Assembly (NCBI RefSeq): GCF_035658495.1
Contig: NZ_CP141944.1
Span: 2,196,001 to 2,260,000, forward strand
Length of the DNA stretch: 64,000 bases
Reading direction: 5' to 3'
Origin: Novosphingobium sp. RL4
Lineage (GTDB): Bacteria > Pseudomonadota > Alphaproteobacteria > Sphingomonadales > Sphingomonadaceae
Below the pieces are notes generated by a model, which was given only the letters and a program-made list of their open reading frames with translations, was not told the origin of the DNA and made no database searches. Position numbers and translations under genes: made by a program. Each line of letters opens with the position of its first letter. Position 1 is the first letter of the stretch. Positions 55,850 through 63,636 of this stretch are shown one piece after another.

Positions 55850-56173
55850 ATGGCGACCATCGGCACCTTCACCAAGAACGACAACGGCTCGGCTGGCTTC
55901 ACCGGCGCGGTCAAGACCCTGACCCTCAACGTCAAGACCGTGAAATTCGTCCCGACCGAGGGCGACAGCGAGCGCGGTCCCGACTTCCGTATCTTCGCAG
56001 GGGCCACGGAATTCGGTGCGGCCTGGAAGAAGACCGCCCGCGAGACGCAGCGCGAATATCTCTCCGTCAAGCTGGACGATCCGAGCTTCCCCGCCCCGAT
56101 CTACGCCAGCCTGGTCGAGGGCGAGGACGGCGAAGGCCACAATCTCATCTGGTCGCGCCGCAACGGCGACTGA
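55850..56173 (+). CDS. DUF736 family protein (first copy)
   Basis: A 107-residue single-domain protein ([41 protein letters not shown]). DUF736 proteins occur on conjugative elements of alphaproteobacteria, and their role is unknown. The ATG at 55850 has AAGGAAAAAGGAACACGACC before it. A second, divergent copy lies at 62078-62413. Confidence 0.92.
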   Translation: MATIGTFTKNDNGSAGFTGAVKTLTLNVKTVKFVPTEGDSERGPDFRIFAGATEFGAAWKKTARETQREYLSVKLDDPSFPAPIYASLVEGEDGEGHNLIWSRRNGD

Positions 56174-56257
56174 AATCGGATACCTCCAGAAGCCCCGCTC
56201 GCCCGTGCGGGGCTTCGTCATGGTCATGGCCACCACCGCTTGTCAGGAAATACGGCA

Positions 56258-56551
56258 ATCAGGATGTGCGGTTTTCAGGATTTGCGGCTTCGCGCATCCC
56301 GATCAGATCCTGATGCCCGGCGCCCGCTGGCGCTCATGCGGGGGGGCTGGCTAGGGGCGCTGCCCCCGCGCGGCGCAAGGGATCGCTGGCGGCTCGTCCG
56401 GGCCGGTATCCCCGGCCTTCCTCCACGTCGTTCCGCCGTTCCGTGCAGGCCGGGCGATCCCCCTCCGGCCCGGCCGCCCTTGCACCTTGCTACCCCGGTC
56501 TCGGCGACGGCCAGGGTTGCAGCGCAGCGCTGCGCTCCAACCCAAGCCCAC
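56258..56551 (+). promoter_or_regulatory. Repeated long leader, copy B, before the DUF932 gene
   Basis: This is the second copy of the leader at 51222-51550. The last part again holds the 30-base dyad (56514-56543) with arms GGGTTG/CAACCC and the identical 16-base core. The only mismatched pair falls at the same position as in copy A. It ends 18 bases before the DUF932 ATG. Two genes of the element therefore share one 5' control sequence. Confidence 0.75.
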
Positions 56552-56561
56552 GGAGACAGAA

Positions 56562-57404
56562 ATGTATCATCAACTCGCCACCCGGTTCGGCCGGAATTCT
56601 CACCAGATCAGCGGGCGCGAAGCCCTCGACAACGAAGCCCTCTACCGCCACGTTCCGTCCGTCTTCGCCCGCGAGGCCCATGACAGCCGGTCGGATCGGT
56701 ATGTTTACGTCCCCACCATCGAGATCGTGGAGGGGCTGCGAAAGGAAGGATGGTTTCCGTTCTTCGCCGTGCAGTCGGTGCCACGCGATGGGAGCCGCCA
56801 CGGTCACGCCAAGCATATGCTGCGCCTGCGCCGCGATGGCGGCATCGGCAAGCCCGAGGCGGCGGAAGTTATCATCGTCAACAGCCATGACGGAACGTCG
56901 GCCTATCAGATGTTCGCAGGCGTGCTCCGTTTCGTCTGCACCAACAGCATGATCGCGGGCGAGCGGTTCGAGGAAGTCCGCGTCCCCCACAAGGGCGGCA
57001 TTCAGGATCAGATTATCGAGGGCGTCTATACGGTCGCGGAAGACTTCCCGCGCCTGATCGACGCGACGGAGACGATGAAGGAAACGCGCCTGTCGCAGGA
57101 CGAACAACGTGTTCTGGCCGAGGCGAGCCTTGTCGCCCGCTATGGCGAGGACGAAAGCCCCGTCCGCCCGGATCAGATCATCGCGCCCCGCCGCCGCGAG
57201 GATGTCGGGCAAAGCCTGTGGAACACATTCAACGTCATTCAGGAGAACATGATACGCGGCGGGCTGGACGGTCGCCGCACCAATGCCGATGGCCGTATCC
57301 GTCGCAGCCAGACCCGTGCGATCAACGGCATCGACCAGAATGTCGGACTGAACCGGGCGCTGTGGACGCTCGCGGAAGGGATGCAGCGCCTGAAGCGCGG
57401 ATGA
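56562..57404 (+). CDS. DUF932 domain protein
   Basis: A 280-residue protein of the phage/plasmid-associated DUF932 family (YVYVPTIEIVEGLRKEGWFP; LRFVCTNSMIAG; ATETMKETRLSQDEQ). It is common on integrative elements; the function is unknown. The ATG at 56562 follows GGAGACAGA. Its frame is open upstream through the leader, but the leader is clearly non-coding. Confidence 0.88.
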   Translation: MYHQLATRFGRNSHQISGREALDNEALYRHVPSVFAREAHDSRSDRYVYVPTIEIVEGLRKEGWFPFFAVQSVPRDGSRHGHAKHMLRLRRDGGIGKPEAAEVIIVNSHDGTSAYQMFAGVLRFVCTNSMIAGERFEEVRVPHKGGIQDQIIEGVYTVAEDFPRLIDATETMKETRLSQDEQRVLAEASLVARYGEDESPVRPDQIIAPRRREDVGQSLWNTFNVIQENMIRGGLDGRRTNADGRIRRSQTRAINGIDQNVGLNRALWTLAEGMQRLKRG

Positions 57405-57410
57405 TCGTGG

Positions 57411-57442
57411 AGCCGTGCAGCCGAATTTCCGGTTGCACGGCT
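57411..57442 (+). terminator. Terminator after the DUF932 gene
   Basis: AGCCGTGCAGCCG pairs with CGGTTGCACGGCT (13 bp, one G-T pair) around AATTTC, starting 6 bases after the stop. A TTTGCGTCTTT tail follows. Confidence 0.8.
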
Positions 57443-57599
57443 TTGCGTCTTTCCGGTTCCGCACATCCTCAGATTTTCCGCCGATCCGTGGAGCCGGATC
57501 GGCGGGCGCGGCCATGTCGATGACACGGCCGCCGCTCGCCGGGCTGCGCCCGGCTCGCCAAATCACGTTTGCGATGTTAAGTAATGATTCACCAATATT

Positions 57600-57616
57600 G
57601 ATCGCGTTGCGCGATC
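57600..57616. promoter_or_regulatory. 17-bp dyad upstream of the FseA-like gene
   Basis: GATCGCG-TTG-CGCGATC is a perfect inverted repeat in a locally AT-rich intergenic region, 96 bases before the activator gene. It has the size of an operator for a small HTH repressor; in ICEMlSym-type elements the activator is under antiactivator and repressor control. No repressor gene is in view. Confidence 0.5.
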
Positions 57617-57712
57617 TACATATCCGATATCAGCAAGTTCAAAATATACCTCAAGTTGTGAACACTTCATCTTTCCGGCGCCGACGGCGCATGGGAAGAA
57701 AGAGGTGACGCC

Positions 57713-58505
57713 ATGCCGAGTTCTGACTGGCGCGCGCTGGCAGCTTATGGACATGCCAAGAGCATTCCTGCCGCCGGCTTCGCTTGGGAATATCTCCGCC
57801 GCGACGACGAGTATCGCCGCGACTTCCATCGCATGAAACGGAAATCCCGTCACGACACCGAGGCCCGGACCGCGTTCTCCAACCGCTGGGGGTTACGATT
57901 TCGCTGCGGACCCGGACCAGCCCGCCGATCGCGCCGCGCTCTTCTGGACGCCCGAACTCCAGCCTGACGCCTTCGAGCTTCGTCCATCAGGCGATCCCCC
58001 CGGCGACTTCGCCATGCCCATCGCACTGCCGGAGCTTCCCGGTCTCGCGGCAAGATCGGCGATCGACAGCGCCTGGCACGGTCTTTGGCGCGGATCGGGC
58101 GGGGAGCATCGCTTCTGGCTCGCGGACCCGCCGCCCGATGGCCGGGCGAACTTCGTCGTCGTTCTGCCGCTCGACGCCCTGTTCGAGCTGCGCGCCGAGG
58201 CGGCACTGCGGTTCTGGCTGGCGCTGGCCGGACGACCGCCCGGCGACCGGCGGCACGACCTTCCGGCCCAGACGCGAGAGCGTCATATCCTGATCCTGCG
58301 CGCGCTCGACGCGAAACTGGCCGGGGCCAGCTATCGCGTCATCGCTGAAGCGCTGCTCGGCTTTCGCGGTCGATCGAAGAACGATTGGGAAGTCAGCCCT
58401 TTGAAGAACAAGGTGCGCCGTCTCGTCGCCGATGGCCTGTTCTACATGCGCGGCGGCTATCGCGAACTGCTCCATTATCCGGTCCGCCTGCCACGCCGCC
58501 GCTGA
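57713..58505 (+). CDS. FseA-like transcriptional activator (DUF6499 + DUF2285), joined by a +1 frameshift
   Basis: Two frames. The first, 57713-57967, reads as DUF6499 (DWRALAAYGHAKSIPAAGFA; FAWEYLRRDDEYRRDFH; RWGLRF) and then garbles. At 57899-57901 a TTT codon is followed by C. Slipping +1 onto TTC continues into frame 3 as FAADPDQPADRAALFWTPEL and on through the DUF2285 domain (RERHILILRALDAKLAGAS; NKVRRLVADGLFYMRGGYR). The joined product has about 263 residues. This is the msi172-msi171 (fseA) layout known from ICEMlSymR7A, where the fusion activates excision genes. GAGGTGA precedes the ATG. ATG 58014 could also start DUF2285 alone. Confidence 0.85.
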
Positions 58506-58544
58506 ACGGCGGCGTTGCCTGGGCTTGATCCGACACCGCCGGGG

Positions 58545-58610
58545 GTGCCGAATCCTGCCCTTCTAATTCCGGCATCGGGTGCCGGATTCATACCCCCCTG
58601 ATTCCGGCAC
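58545..58610. promoter_or_regulatory. Two tandem inverted repeats before the RdfS-like gene
   Basis: Site 1: GTGCCGAATC (58545) with AATTCCGGCAT (58565-58575), 31 bases overall. Site 2: GTGCCGGATTC (58579) with GATTCCGGCAC (58600-58610), 32 bases overall. The sites are spaced 34 bases apart, about three helical turns. They end 85 bases before the HTH gene. A binding site for the FseA-like activator or for an autoregulator is likely. Confidence 0.7.
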
Positions 58611-58695
58611 GCTGCAAGCCGCCGATCCTCCGCCACGGTTCGCCATAGCCCGCTGTCGCCGCCGACAGCCGCCGAACTGACCCGGAGACCCGATC

Positions 58696-58965
58696 ATGAT
58701 CGACCCGAAGACGGGGTTGCCGCCCCGATTCCTGCGCACGCCCGATGCGGCGCGTTTTCTCGGCATCTCGCTGCGGACGCTGGAGAAGCACCGCACCTAT
58801 GGCACCGGCCCGACCTATCGCAAGATCGGCGGTCGTGTCGTCTATGCGCTGGACGACCTGCAAGCCTGGACGGCGGTCGCCGCCCGCAAATCCACTACCG
58901 ACAAGGACGCAACCCGTGTTTTCCCGGCGCGTCCCCTGACGCCCGCCGAGCGGGGCGCACGCTGA
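58696..58965 (+). CDS. Excisionase/AlpA-like helix-turn-helix protein (RdfS-like)
   Basis: An 89-residue winged-helix protein: RFLRTPDAARFLGISLRTLE, then the recognition and wing part YRKIGGRVVYALDDLQAW. Such proteins act as recombination directionality factors (RdfS in ICEMlSymR7A) or as transcription factors. Directly downstream lies repA (TGA and ATG adjacent, 58963-58968), and the FseA-like activator is upstream, as in that element. The exact role is inferred from this order. Confidence 0.82.
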   Translation: MIDPKTGLPPRFLRTPDAARFLGISLRTLEKHRTYGTGPTYRKIGGRVVYALDDLQAWTAVAARKSTTDKDATRVFPARPLTPAERGAR

Positions 58966-60060
58966 ATGCGCGCCGGTTCATCTCCGGATGCCGGGCGGCG
59001 CTCGCAACGCCTTGTCGGCAGCGAGCGGGCGAGGCTCGACCCCTTCATCGTCGCGACGGGCGATGCGTCGCCCCGCGACCAGCGCGACCTGATGGAGCGG
59101 CCGTTCTTCTCGCTCGCCAAGGCCAAGCGGGTGACGCCGATCCTCTACGAATCCGGCGGCGTCCGCGTCGAGGTCTTCGCCATGCCCGAACATGGCATGG
59201 CGACGATCTGGGACGCCGACGTGCTCATCTGGGCGGCTAGCCAAATCGTCGAGGCCGAGAACCACGGCCTGAAGACATCCCGCTTCCTGCGCTTCACGCC
59301 GTACCAGCTCCTGATGGCCATCGGCCGGGGCACCGGGGCGCGTGAATACAGGCTGCTCAAGGGCGCGTTCGCCCGCCTGCAATCGACCGTCATCGCTACG
59401 ACCATCCGCCAGGGCGAGCATTGGCGTCGGCATCAGTTCTCCTGGATCAACGAATGGGAAGAACTGACCACGCATGACGGCCGCGTCGAGGGCATGGAGT
59501 TCGTGCTGCCCGACTGGTTCTATCGCGGCGTCATCGACCGCTCGCTGGTCCTGACCATCGACCCGGACTATTTCCGGCTGACCGGCGGGATCGAGCGCTG
59601 GCTTTACCGCGTCGCCCGCAAGCACGCCGGCCGGCAGCCGCATGGCTGGCTGTTCGAGGTCGCGCATCTCCACGAGAAGTCTGGCAGCCTGGCACGGCCG
59701 TCCGACTTCGCGCTCGACATCCGACGTATCGTCGCCCGCCAGCCGCTGCCCGGCTATCAACTCAAGATCGCCCGCCAGGGGCGGCGCGAACTGCTGCATA
59801 TCCGGCCCACCATGTTGTCCACAGTGCCTGTGGACGAGGCTGTGGAAACGCTCGTGACTTCGGGCGCAAACGGTATCGGGACTTCGGGCGCAGGACTATC
59901 GGGATTTCGGGCGCACGGACCGCAGTTAAATCTTTGGCCCGAAACGCGGAATCCGACCGCTAACTTAGAGTCTAACCAAGAATCTAACTCTTCTTCTTTG
60001 ACGCGCGCGGGCGCGACCCATGGTGCCGGTGCCGCCAGACGATCGAGGCGGGCGCCATGA
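58966..60060 (+). CDS. Replication initiator RepA-like protein
   Basis: A 364-residue replication initiator of the plasmid RepA (RPA) type. Core segments are RPFFSLAKAKRVTPILYESG, ATIWDADVLIWAASQIV, ENHGLKTSRFLRFTPYQLL, and the conserved WLYRVARKHAG. The C-terminal 100 residues are low complexity. It would open an origin for rolling or theta replication of the element or its circular form. It starts directly at the stop of the HTH gene, and its stop overlaps parA by ATGA. Confidence 0.88.
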   Translation: MRAGSSPDAGRRSQRLVGSERARLDPFIVATGDASPRDQRDLMERPFFSLAKAKRVTPILYESGGVRVEVFAMPEHGMATIWDADVLIWAASQIVEAENHGLKTSRFLRFTPYQLLMAIGRGTGAREYRLLKGAFARLQSTVIATTIRQGEHWRRHQFSWINEWEELTTHDGRVEGMEFVLPDWFYRGVIDRSLVLTIDPDYFRLTGGIERWLYRVARKHAGRQPHGWLFEVAHLHEKSGSLARPSDFALDIRRIVARQPLPGYQLKIARQGRRELLHIRPTMLSTVPVDEAVETLVTSGANGIGTSGAGLSGFRAHGPQLNLWPETRNPTANLESNQESNSSSLTRAGATHGAGAARRSRRAP

Positions 60061-60710
60061 TCGTCGCCCTGCTCAATCAGAAGGGCGGCGTCGGCAAGAC
60101 GACGCTCGCCCTGCATCTCGCCGGCGAATGGGCGAGGACCGGCCACCGCGTCACGCTGATCGATGCCGATCCGCAAGGCTCGGCGCTCGACTGGTCGCAG
60201 CAGCGGGCGCGTGAAGGCCGCCCACGGCTGTTCGGCGTCGTCGGCCTGGCGCGAGATACGTTGCACCGGGAAGCGCCCGAGCTGGCGCGCGATGTCGATC
60301 ATATCATCATCGACGGACCGCCGCGCGTCGCCGGGCTGATGCGCTCGGCGCTGCTCGCCGCCGACCTGGTGCTGATCCCGGTGCAGCCTTCGCCGTTCGA
60401 CGGCTGGGCCTCGGCCGAGATGCTAGAGCTGCTGACCGAGGCGCGCATCTACCGGCCCGAGCTTGCCGCCCGCTTCGTGCTCAATCGCTGTGGCGCGCGC
60501 ACCGTCATCGCCCGTGAGACGGCCGAGACGCTGGCCGATCACGATCCGCCCTTGCTTGCCGCCACCATCGGCCAGCGCGTCGTCTTCGCCGACGCCGCGC
60601 AATCCGGGCGGCTCGCCTCGGAGATCGATGCCGACAGTCCGGCCGCCCGCGAGATCGCCGCGCTCGTGAGCGAGATCGGCCGCCTCGGCATCGGAGGGAT
60701 CGCGCCATGA
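60057..60710 (+). CDS. parA: ParA family partition ATPase
   Basis: A 217-residue Walker-type ATPase. The deviant Walker A is NQKGGVGKTTLALHLA (residues 7-22), followed by DADPQGSALDW and IIDGPPRVAG. It distributes the element to daughter cells with a DNA-binding partner, here probably the small ribbon-helix-helix protein next door. It overlaps repA and the next gene by ATGA each, so the genes form one translational unit. Confidence 0.93.
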   Translation: MIVALLNQKGGVGKTTLALHLAGEWARTGHRVTLIDADPQGSALDWSQQRAREGRPRLFGVVGLARDTLHREAPELARDVDHIIIDGPPRVAGLMRSALLAADLVLIPVQPSPFDGWASAEMLELLTEARIYRPELAARFVLNRCGARTVIARETAETLADHDPPLLAATIGQRVVFADAAQSGRLASEIDADSPAAREIAALVSEIGRLGIGGIAP

Positions 60711-60961
60711 GCGAACGACCTCCGAAACGCGGTTTCGCGGCGCGTCCCGCCGATCCCGAACGCTGGGTCAAAGCCACCGAACCGCCATCGGCCCGCGCAG
60801 GCGACGGCGCGGCGTTCACTGCCCGGCTGACGATCGACATCACACCGGAGCTGCGCGGCCGCATCAAGATCGTCGCTTTCCAGCGCGGCGTCACCGTCAC
60901 CGTCATGCTGCGCGATCTGCTCGCTCACCAATTTCCACCCACCGAAGGAGATCCATCATGA
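60707..60961 (+). CDS. Ribbon-helix-helix partition partner (ParG/ParB-type)
   Basis: An 84-residue protein. A basic N-terminus (PPKRGFAARPADPERWVKA) is followed by a C-terminal ribbon-helix-helix (FTARLTIDITPELRGRIKIV, TVTVMLRDLLAHQFPP). It is the likely centromere-binding partner of the adjacent ParA. It overlaps parA and DUF2840 by ATGA on both sides. Confidence 0.78.
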   Translation: MSERPPKRGFAARPADPERWVKATEPPSARAGDGAAFTARLTIDITPELRGRIKIVAFQRGVTVTVMLRDLLAHQFPPTEGDPS

Positions 60962-61479
60962 CCGGCAACGCGGCTCCCCGCGTGCTCGGCGGCCCCGTGC
61001 CGTCAGCGCTTCCCTCCGACGGCCTGACCCATGTCGAGTTGACGTTCGTCGAGAAGAAGATCGAACACTGGATCAGGTTCGGCCGTGAAGCCCATGAACA
61101 GATCCTCGACCGTCGTCGGCGCATCTTTTCGTTCCGGCCGGACGCCATCTTTGCCTTCGTCCGCTGGGCCTCGAACGACTTCGGCACGATCATCTCGCGC
61201 ATCGACATCGTGCGTGCGGTGCGCCCAAGCGAACCCTATCAGACGCTGCCCTTCGTGCGTCCCGGCGGCGACATCCTGCTCAAGATCGACGGCTGGCCGA
61301 AGGTCGAACAGGTGCTCCGGCATATCGACGCCATCCAGGCGATCGGCATCGATCCGGAGGATGTTTCGCCCGATCACTGGCGCCACGTCCACAACCGGCT
61401 GACCGTGGGTCACGAGCCCCGCGCCTACACCGCTGACCAGCACCGGGCGTTCCTGCTGCGCCGGAGGGCCGAGCCATGA
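60958..61479 (+). CDS. DUF2840 domain protein
   Basis: A 173-residue protein of the DUF2840 family (THVELTFVEKKIEHWIRFGR; AIFAFVRWASNDFGTIISRI; EPYQTLPFVRPGGDILLKI). The function is unknown. It is a fixed companion of traF in conjugative elements of this group. It overlaps both neighbours by ATGA. Confidence 0.9.
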   Translation: MTGNAAPRVLGGPVPSALPSDGLTHVELTFVEKKIEHWIRFGREAHEQILDRRRRIFSFRPDAIFAFVRWASNDFGTIISRIDIVRAVRPSEPYQTLPFVRPGGDILLKIDGWPKVEQVLRHIDAIQAIGIDPEDVSPDHWRHVHNRLTVGHEPRAYTADQHRAFLLRRRAEP

Positions 61480-62033
61480 CCCGCTTCGGCTATGTGATGG
61501 TGACGTATTTTTCGATCATGGGCGTCGCCCTCGCGTCCTTCATTCCGACGCCGACCCGGCTGGTGTGGAACGTCTCCGCCAGCGCACCGATCGGCCTCTA
61601 CGTCATCGATTCGTTCGGCCATCTTCCCGGCGATCTCGCCGTCACCGATCTCGTCGCGGTCGCCCCCCCAAAACCGCTCGCCGAATTCATGGTCCAGCGC
61701 GGCTATATCGGCCGCGGCGTGCCGCTGCTGAAACGCGTCATGGCGCTGCCGGGGCAAGAGGTCTGCCGCGTCCGCCGCACCATCACGGTTGATGGGATCG
61801 AACTCGGCGCGGCGCTCAACCGCGACCGGACGGGCCGCGAACTGCCGATCTGGCAGGGCTGCCGCCGCATCGCCGGTGATGAGATTTTCCTGATGAACCC
61901 GGCTGTCCGCGACAGCCTGGACGGCCGCTATTTCGGCCCGATCCCGGTCAGCTCCATCATCGGCCGCGCGACACCGATCTACACCGACGAGGACGGCGAT
62001 GGCCGCTTCGTCTGGCGCGCCGCGACACGCTGA
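61476..62033 (+). CDS. traF: Conjugative transfer signal peptidase TraF (S26)
   Basis: A 185-residue inner-membrane serine/lysine peptidase. It has an N-terminal transmembrane segment and the Ser motif SASAPIGLYVI (about residue 38-48). The catalytic Lys is in LLKRVMALPGQEVC (about residue 88), and IAGDEIFLMN follows. In conjugation systems of the IncP kind, TraF processes and circularises the pilin TrbC; the trb genes themselves are outside this window. It overlaps DUF2840 by ATGA. Confidence 0.93.
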   Translation: MTRFGYVMVTYFSIMGVALASFIPTPTRLVWNVSASAPIGLYVIDSFGHLPGDLAVTDLVAVAPPKPLAEFMVQRGYIGRGVPLLKRVMALPGQEVCRVRRTITVDGIELGAALNRDRTGRELPIWQGCRRIAGDEIFLMNPAVRDSLDGRYFGPIPVSSIIGRATPIYTDEDGDGRFVWRAATR

Positions 62034-62077
62034 CGGCGCACCGAACCTCTTTCCCAACCCCAGCACAGGAGACTTCC

Positions 62078-62413
62078 ATGCCGCAGATCGGCCAGTTCAC
62101 GCGCGAGACGACGGGCTTCGTCGGGCGCGTCCACACGCTCACCCTCTACCGCGAACTCACCATCGTTCCGGCCGAGCCGTCCGATGCCGAGAATGCTCCG
62201 GACTATCGCATCCACCACGGCGCCGATGAAGGACCAGAGATCGGTGCGGGCTGGAAACGCACCGGCGAGCGCGCGGGCGAATACATCTCGCTGCTGATCG
62301 ACGATCCCGCCTTGCCGCAGCCGATCCGCGCCAATCTGTTCCGCGACGATGACGGCGGGGCCGCCTGGTCGCTGCACTGGACGCGGCCGATCAAGCGCGG
62401 CGAGAAGGACTGA
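62078..62413 (+). CDS. DUF736 family protein (second copy)
   Basis: A 111-residue protein with the DUF736 pattern (MPQIGQFTRETTGFVGRVHT; EGPEIGAGWKRTGERAGEYI). It has diverged strongly from the copy at 55850-56173 and is longer at the C-terminus. CACAGGAGACTTCC precedes the ATG. It lies between traF and the lytic transglycosylase, which is the usual place in this element type. Confidence 0.9.
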   Translation: MPQIGQFTRETTGFVGRVHTLTLYRELTIVPAEPSDAENAPDYRIHHGADEGPEIGAGWKRTGERAGEYISLLIDDPALPQPIRANLFRDDDGGAAWSLHWTRPIKRGEKD

Positions 62414-62627
62414 GGTCATGCGATCGATCATCAGGATCGCGTGGGGGATCGTACGAACAAGCCCCATCCCTTTGTTCGCGAACAAGCCGTCTCATCCCTT
62501 CGTCCCGCTCGAACGCAGGTCGGCCGGCGCGCGCAGCGAAGGTCAAGGGCGATCGAAGATCGGCGCTTCGCGCGAACCCTTGACCGCAGCGAGCACGCTG
62601 GCAGACTGGCGTCTGTGCGGAGACAGA

Positions 62628-63344
62628 ATGTCCGTCCGATCGGCGGTCCTTCTGCTTTCCGCTACGCTCACCGTCGCGATGCCGCTTCCCTGTAAGGCGC
62701 AGTCGGAGCCGGTGCAGCGTCAGACTGCGGTCGATCCCTATGCCGCCGCTATCGCCGAGGCGGCGCAGCGGTTCGGCATACCGGCGGCATGGATCAGGGC
62801 CGTCATGCGCGTCGAAAGCGCCAACGACGTGCGCGCAGTCTCGCCCAAGGGTGCAATGGGCCTGATGCAGATCATGCCCGCGACCTGGGCGGATTTGCGC
62901 GCCCGCCATCGGCTCGGCAGCGATCCCTACGATCCACGCGAAAACATTCTGGCGGGCGCGGCATACTTACACGAACTGCACGACCGCTACGGATCGCCGG
63001 GTTTTCTGGCTGCTTACAATGCCGGTCCTGGCCGTTACGAAGAGCATCTTGCCGGCCGTCCGTTGCCCACTGAGACCCGCGCCTATGTCGCCACGCTCGC
63101 ACCGCAGATCGGCGGCGGCGAGATCACCGGCCCGGTCGCGGTCGCAGCGGCCGATCCGCTGTCGTGGACTCGCGCGCCGCTGTTCGTCACGCAGGCCGAG
63201 CGCACATCGTCTGCCGATTCCGTGCAGCCTAGTGAGCGATCGGGCGACACTCCGGCTGCAACGCTGGTGCGCGATCTCTCCGCGATCATACCGCAGCCGG
63301 GCGGACTGTTTGTTGCCCGAGCGGAAACGGGAAGTCCGCGATGA
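62628..63344 (+). CDS. Lytic transglycosylase (SLT fold), conjugation-associated
   Basis: A 238-residue exported enzyme. The signal peptide is RSAVLLLSATLTVAMPLPC, and the SLT domain follows. The catalytic Glu lies in AVMRVESANDVRAVSPKGAM, followed by GLMQIMPATW and AAYNAGPGRY. It cuts peptidoglycan to allow assembly of the mating channel. The ATG at 62628 gives the signal peptide and has GGAGACAGA upstream; a longer frame to 62418 starts in the DUF736 tail and is rejected. Confidence 0.92.
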   Translation: MSVRSAVLLLSATLTVAMPLPCKAQSEPVQRQTAVDPYAAAIAEAAQRFGIPAAWIRAVMRVESANDVRAVSPKGAMGLMQIMPATWADLRARHRLGSDPYDPRENILAGAAYLHELHDRYGSPGFLAAYNAGPGRYEEHLAGRPLPTETRAYVATLAPQIGGGEITGPVAVAAADPLSWTRAPLFVTQAERTSSADSVQPSERSGDTPAATLVRDLSAIIPQPGGLFVARAETGSPR

Positions 63345-63636
63345 GCATGGTCCGAGGGTGCGGCTGGCGGTCTCTTCCAGTGTGCAGCGGGTATGGGCGG
63401 GGTCAGGCGGAAGCAGGGTCGGTAGGGGCGGAAGGGACAGAGAGGCGGGAGGGCAAGATTAAAGCGGACGGCACCCCATGGGTCCGATCCGGGGGGCAAG
63501 CCCTTGTCTGCACACTGTTTGGGACGGCACCGCCGTTAGGGCGGCATGGTGCCGCCGGTTGCCGCAAGCCCAGCATCCGCGGCGTTTCCAGCGGCACTCT
63601 CGCCCGAAATGGGCATTTTCGAGCGGATCGCCGCCA
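63345..63636. promoter_or_regulatory. 292-base intergenic region before the relaxase, oriT candidate
   Basis: It has no convincing gene. Inverted repeats cluster near 63525-63554 (CGGCACC ... GGTGCCG) and 63597-63621 (CCGAAAT ... ATTTTCGAG). In related elements oriT lies just upstream of the relaxase gene, so this is a fair guess; the nic site cannot be named from sequence alone. Confidence 0.4.

Noticed and set aside
55240..56070. 276-codon minus-strand frame opposite DUF736
   Set aside because: Overlaps the certain DUF736 gene and has no domain; treated as non-coding upstream of it.
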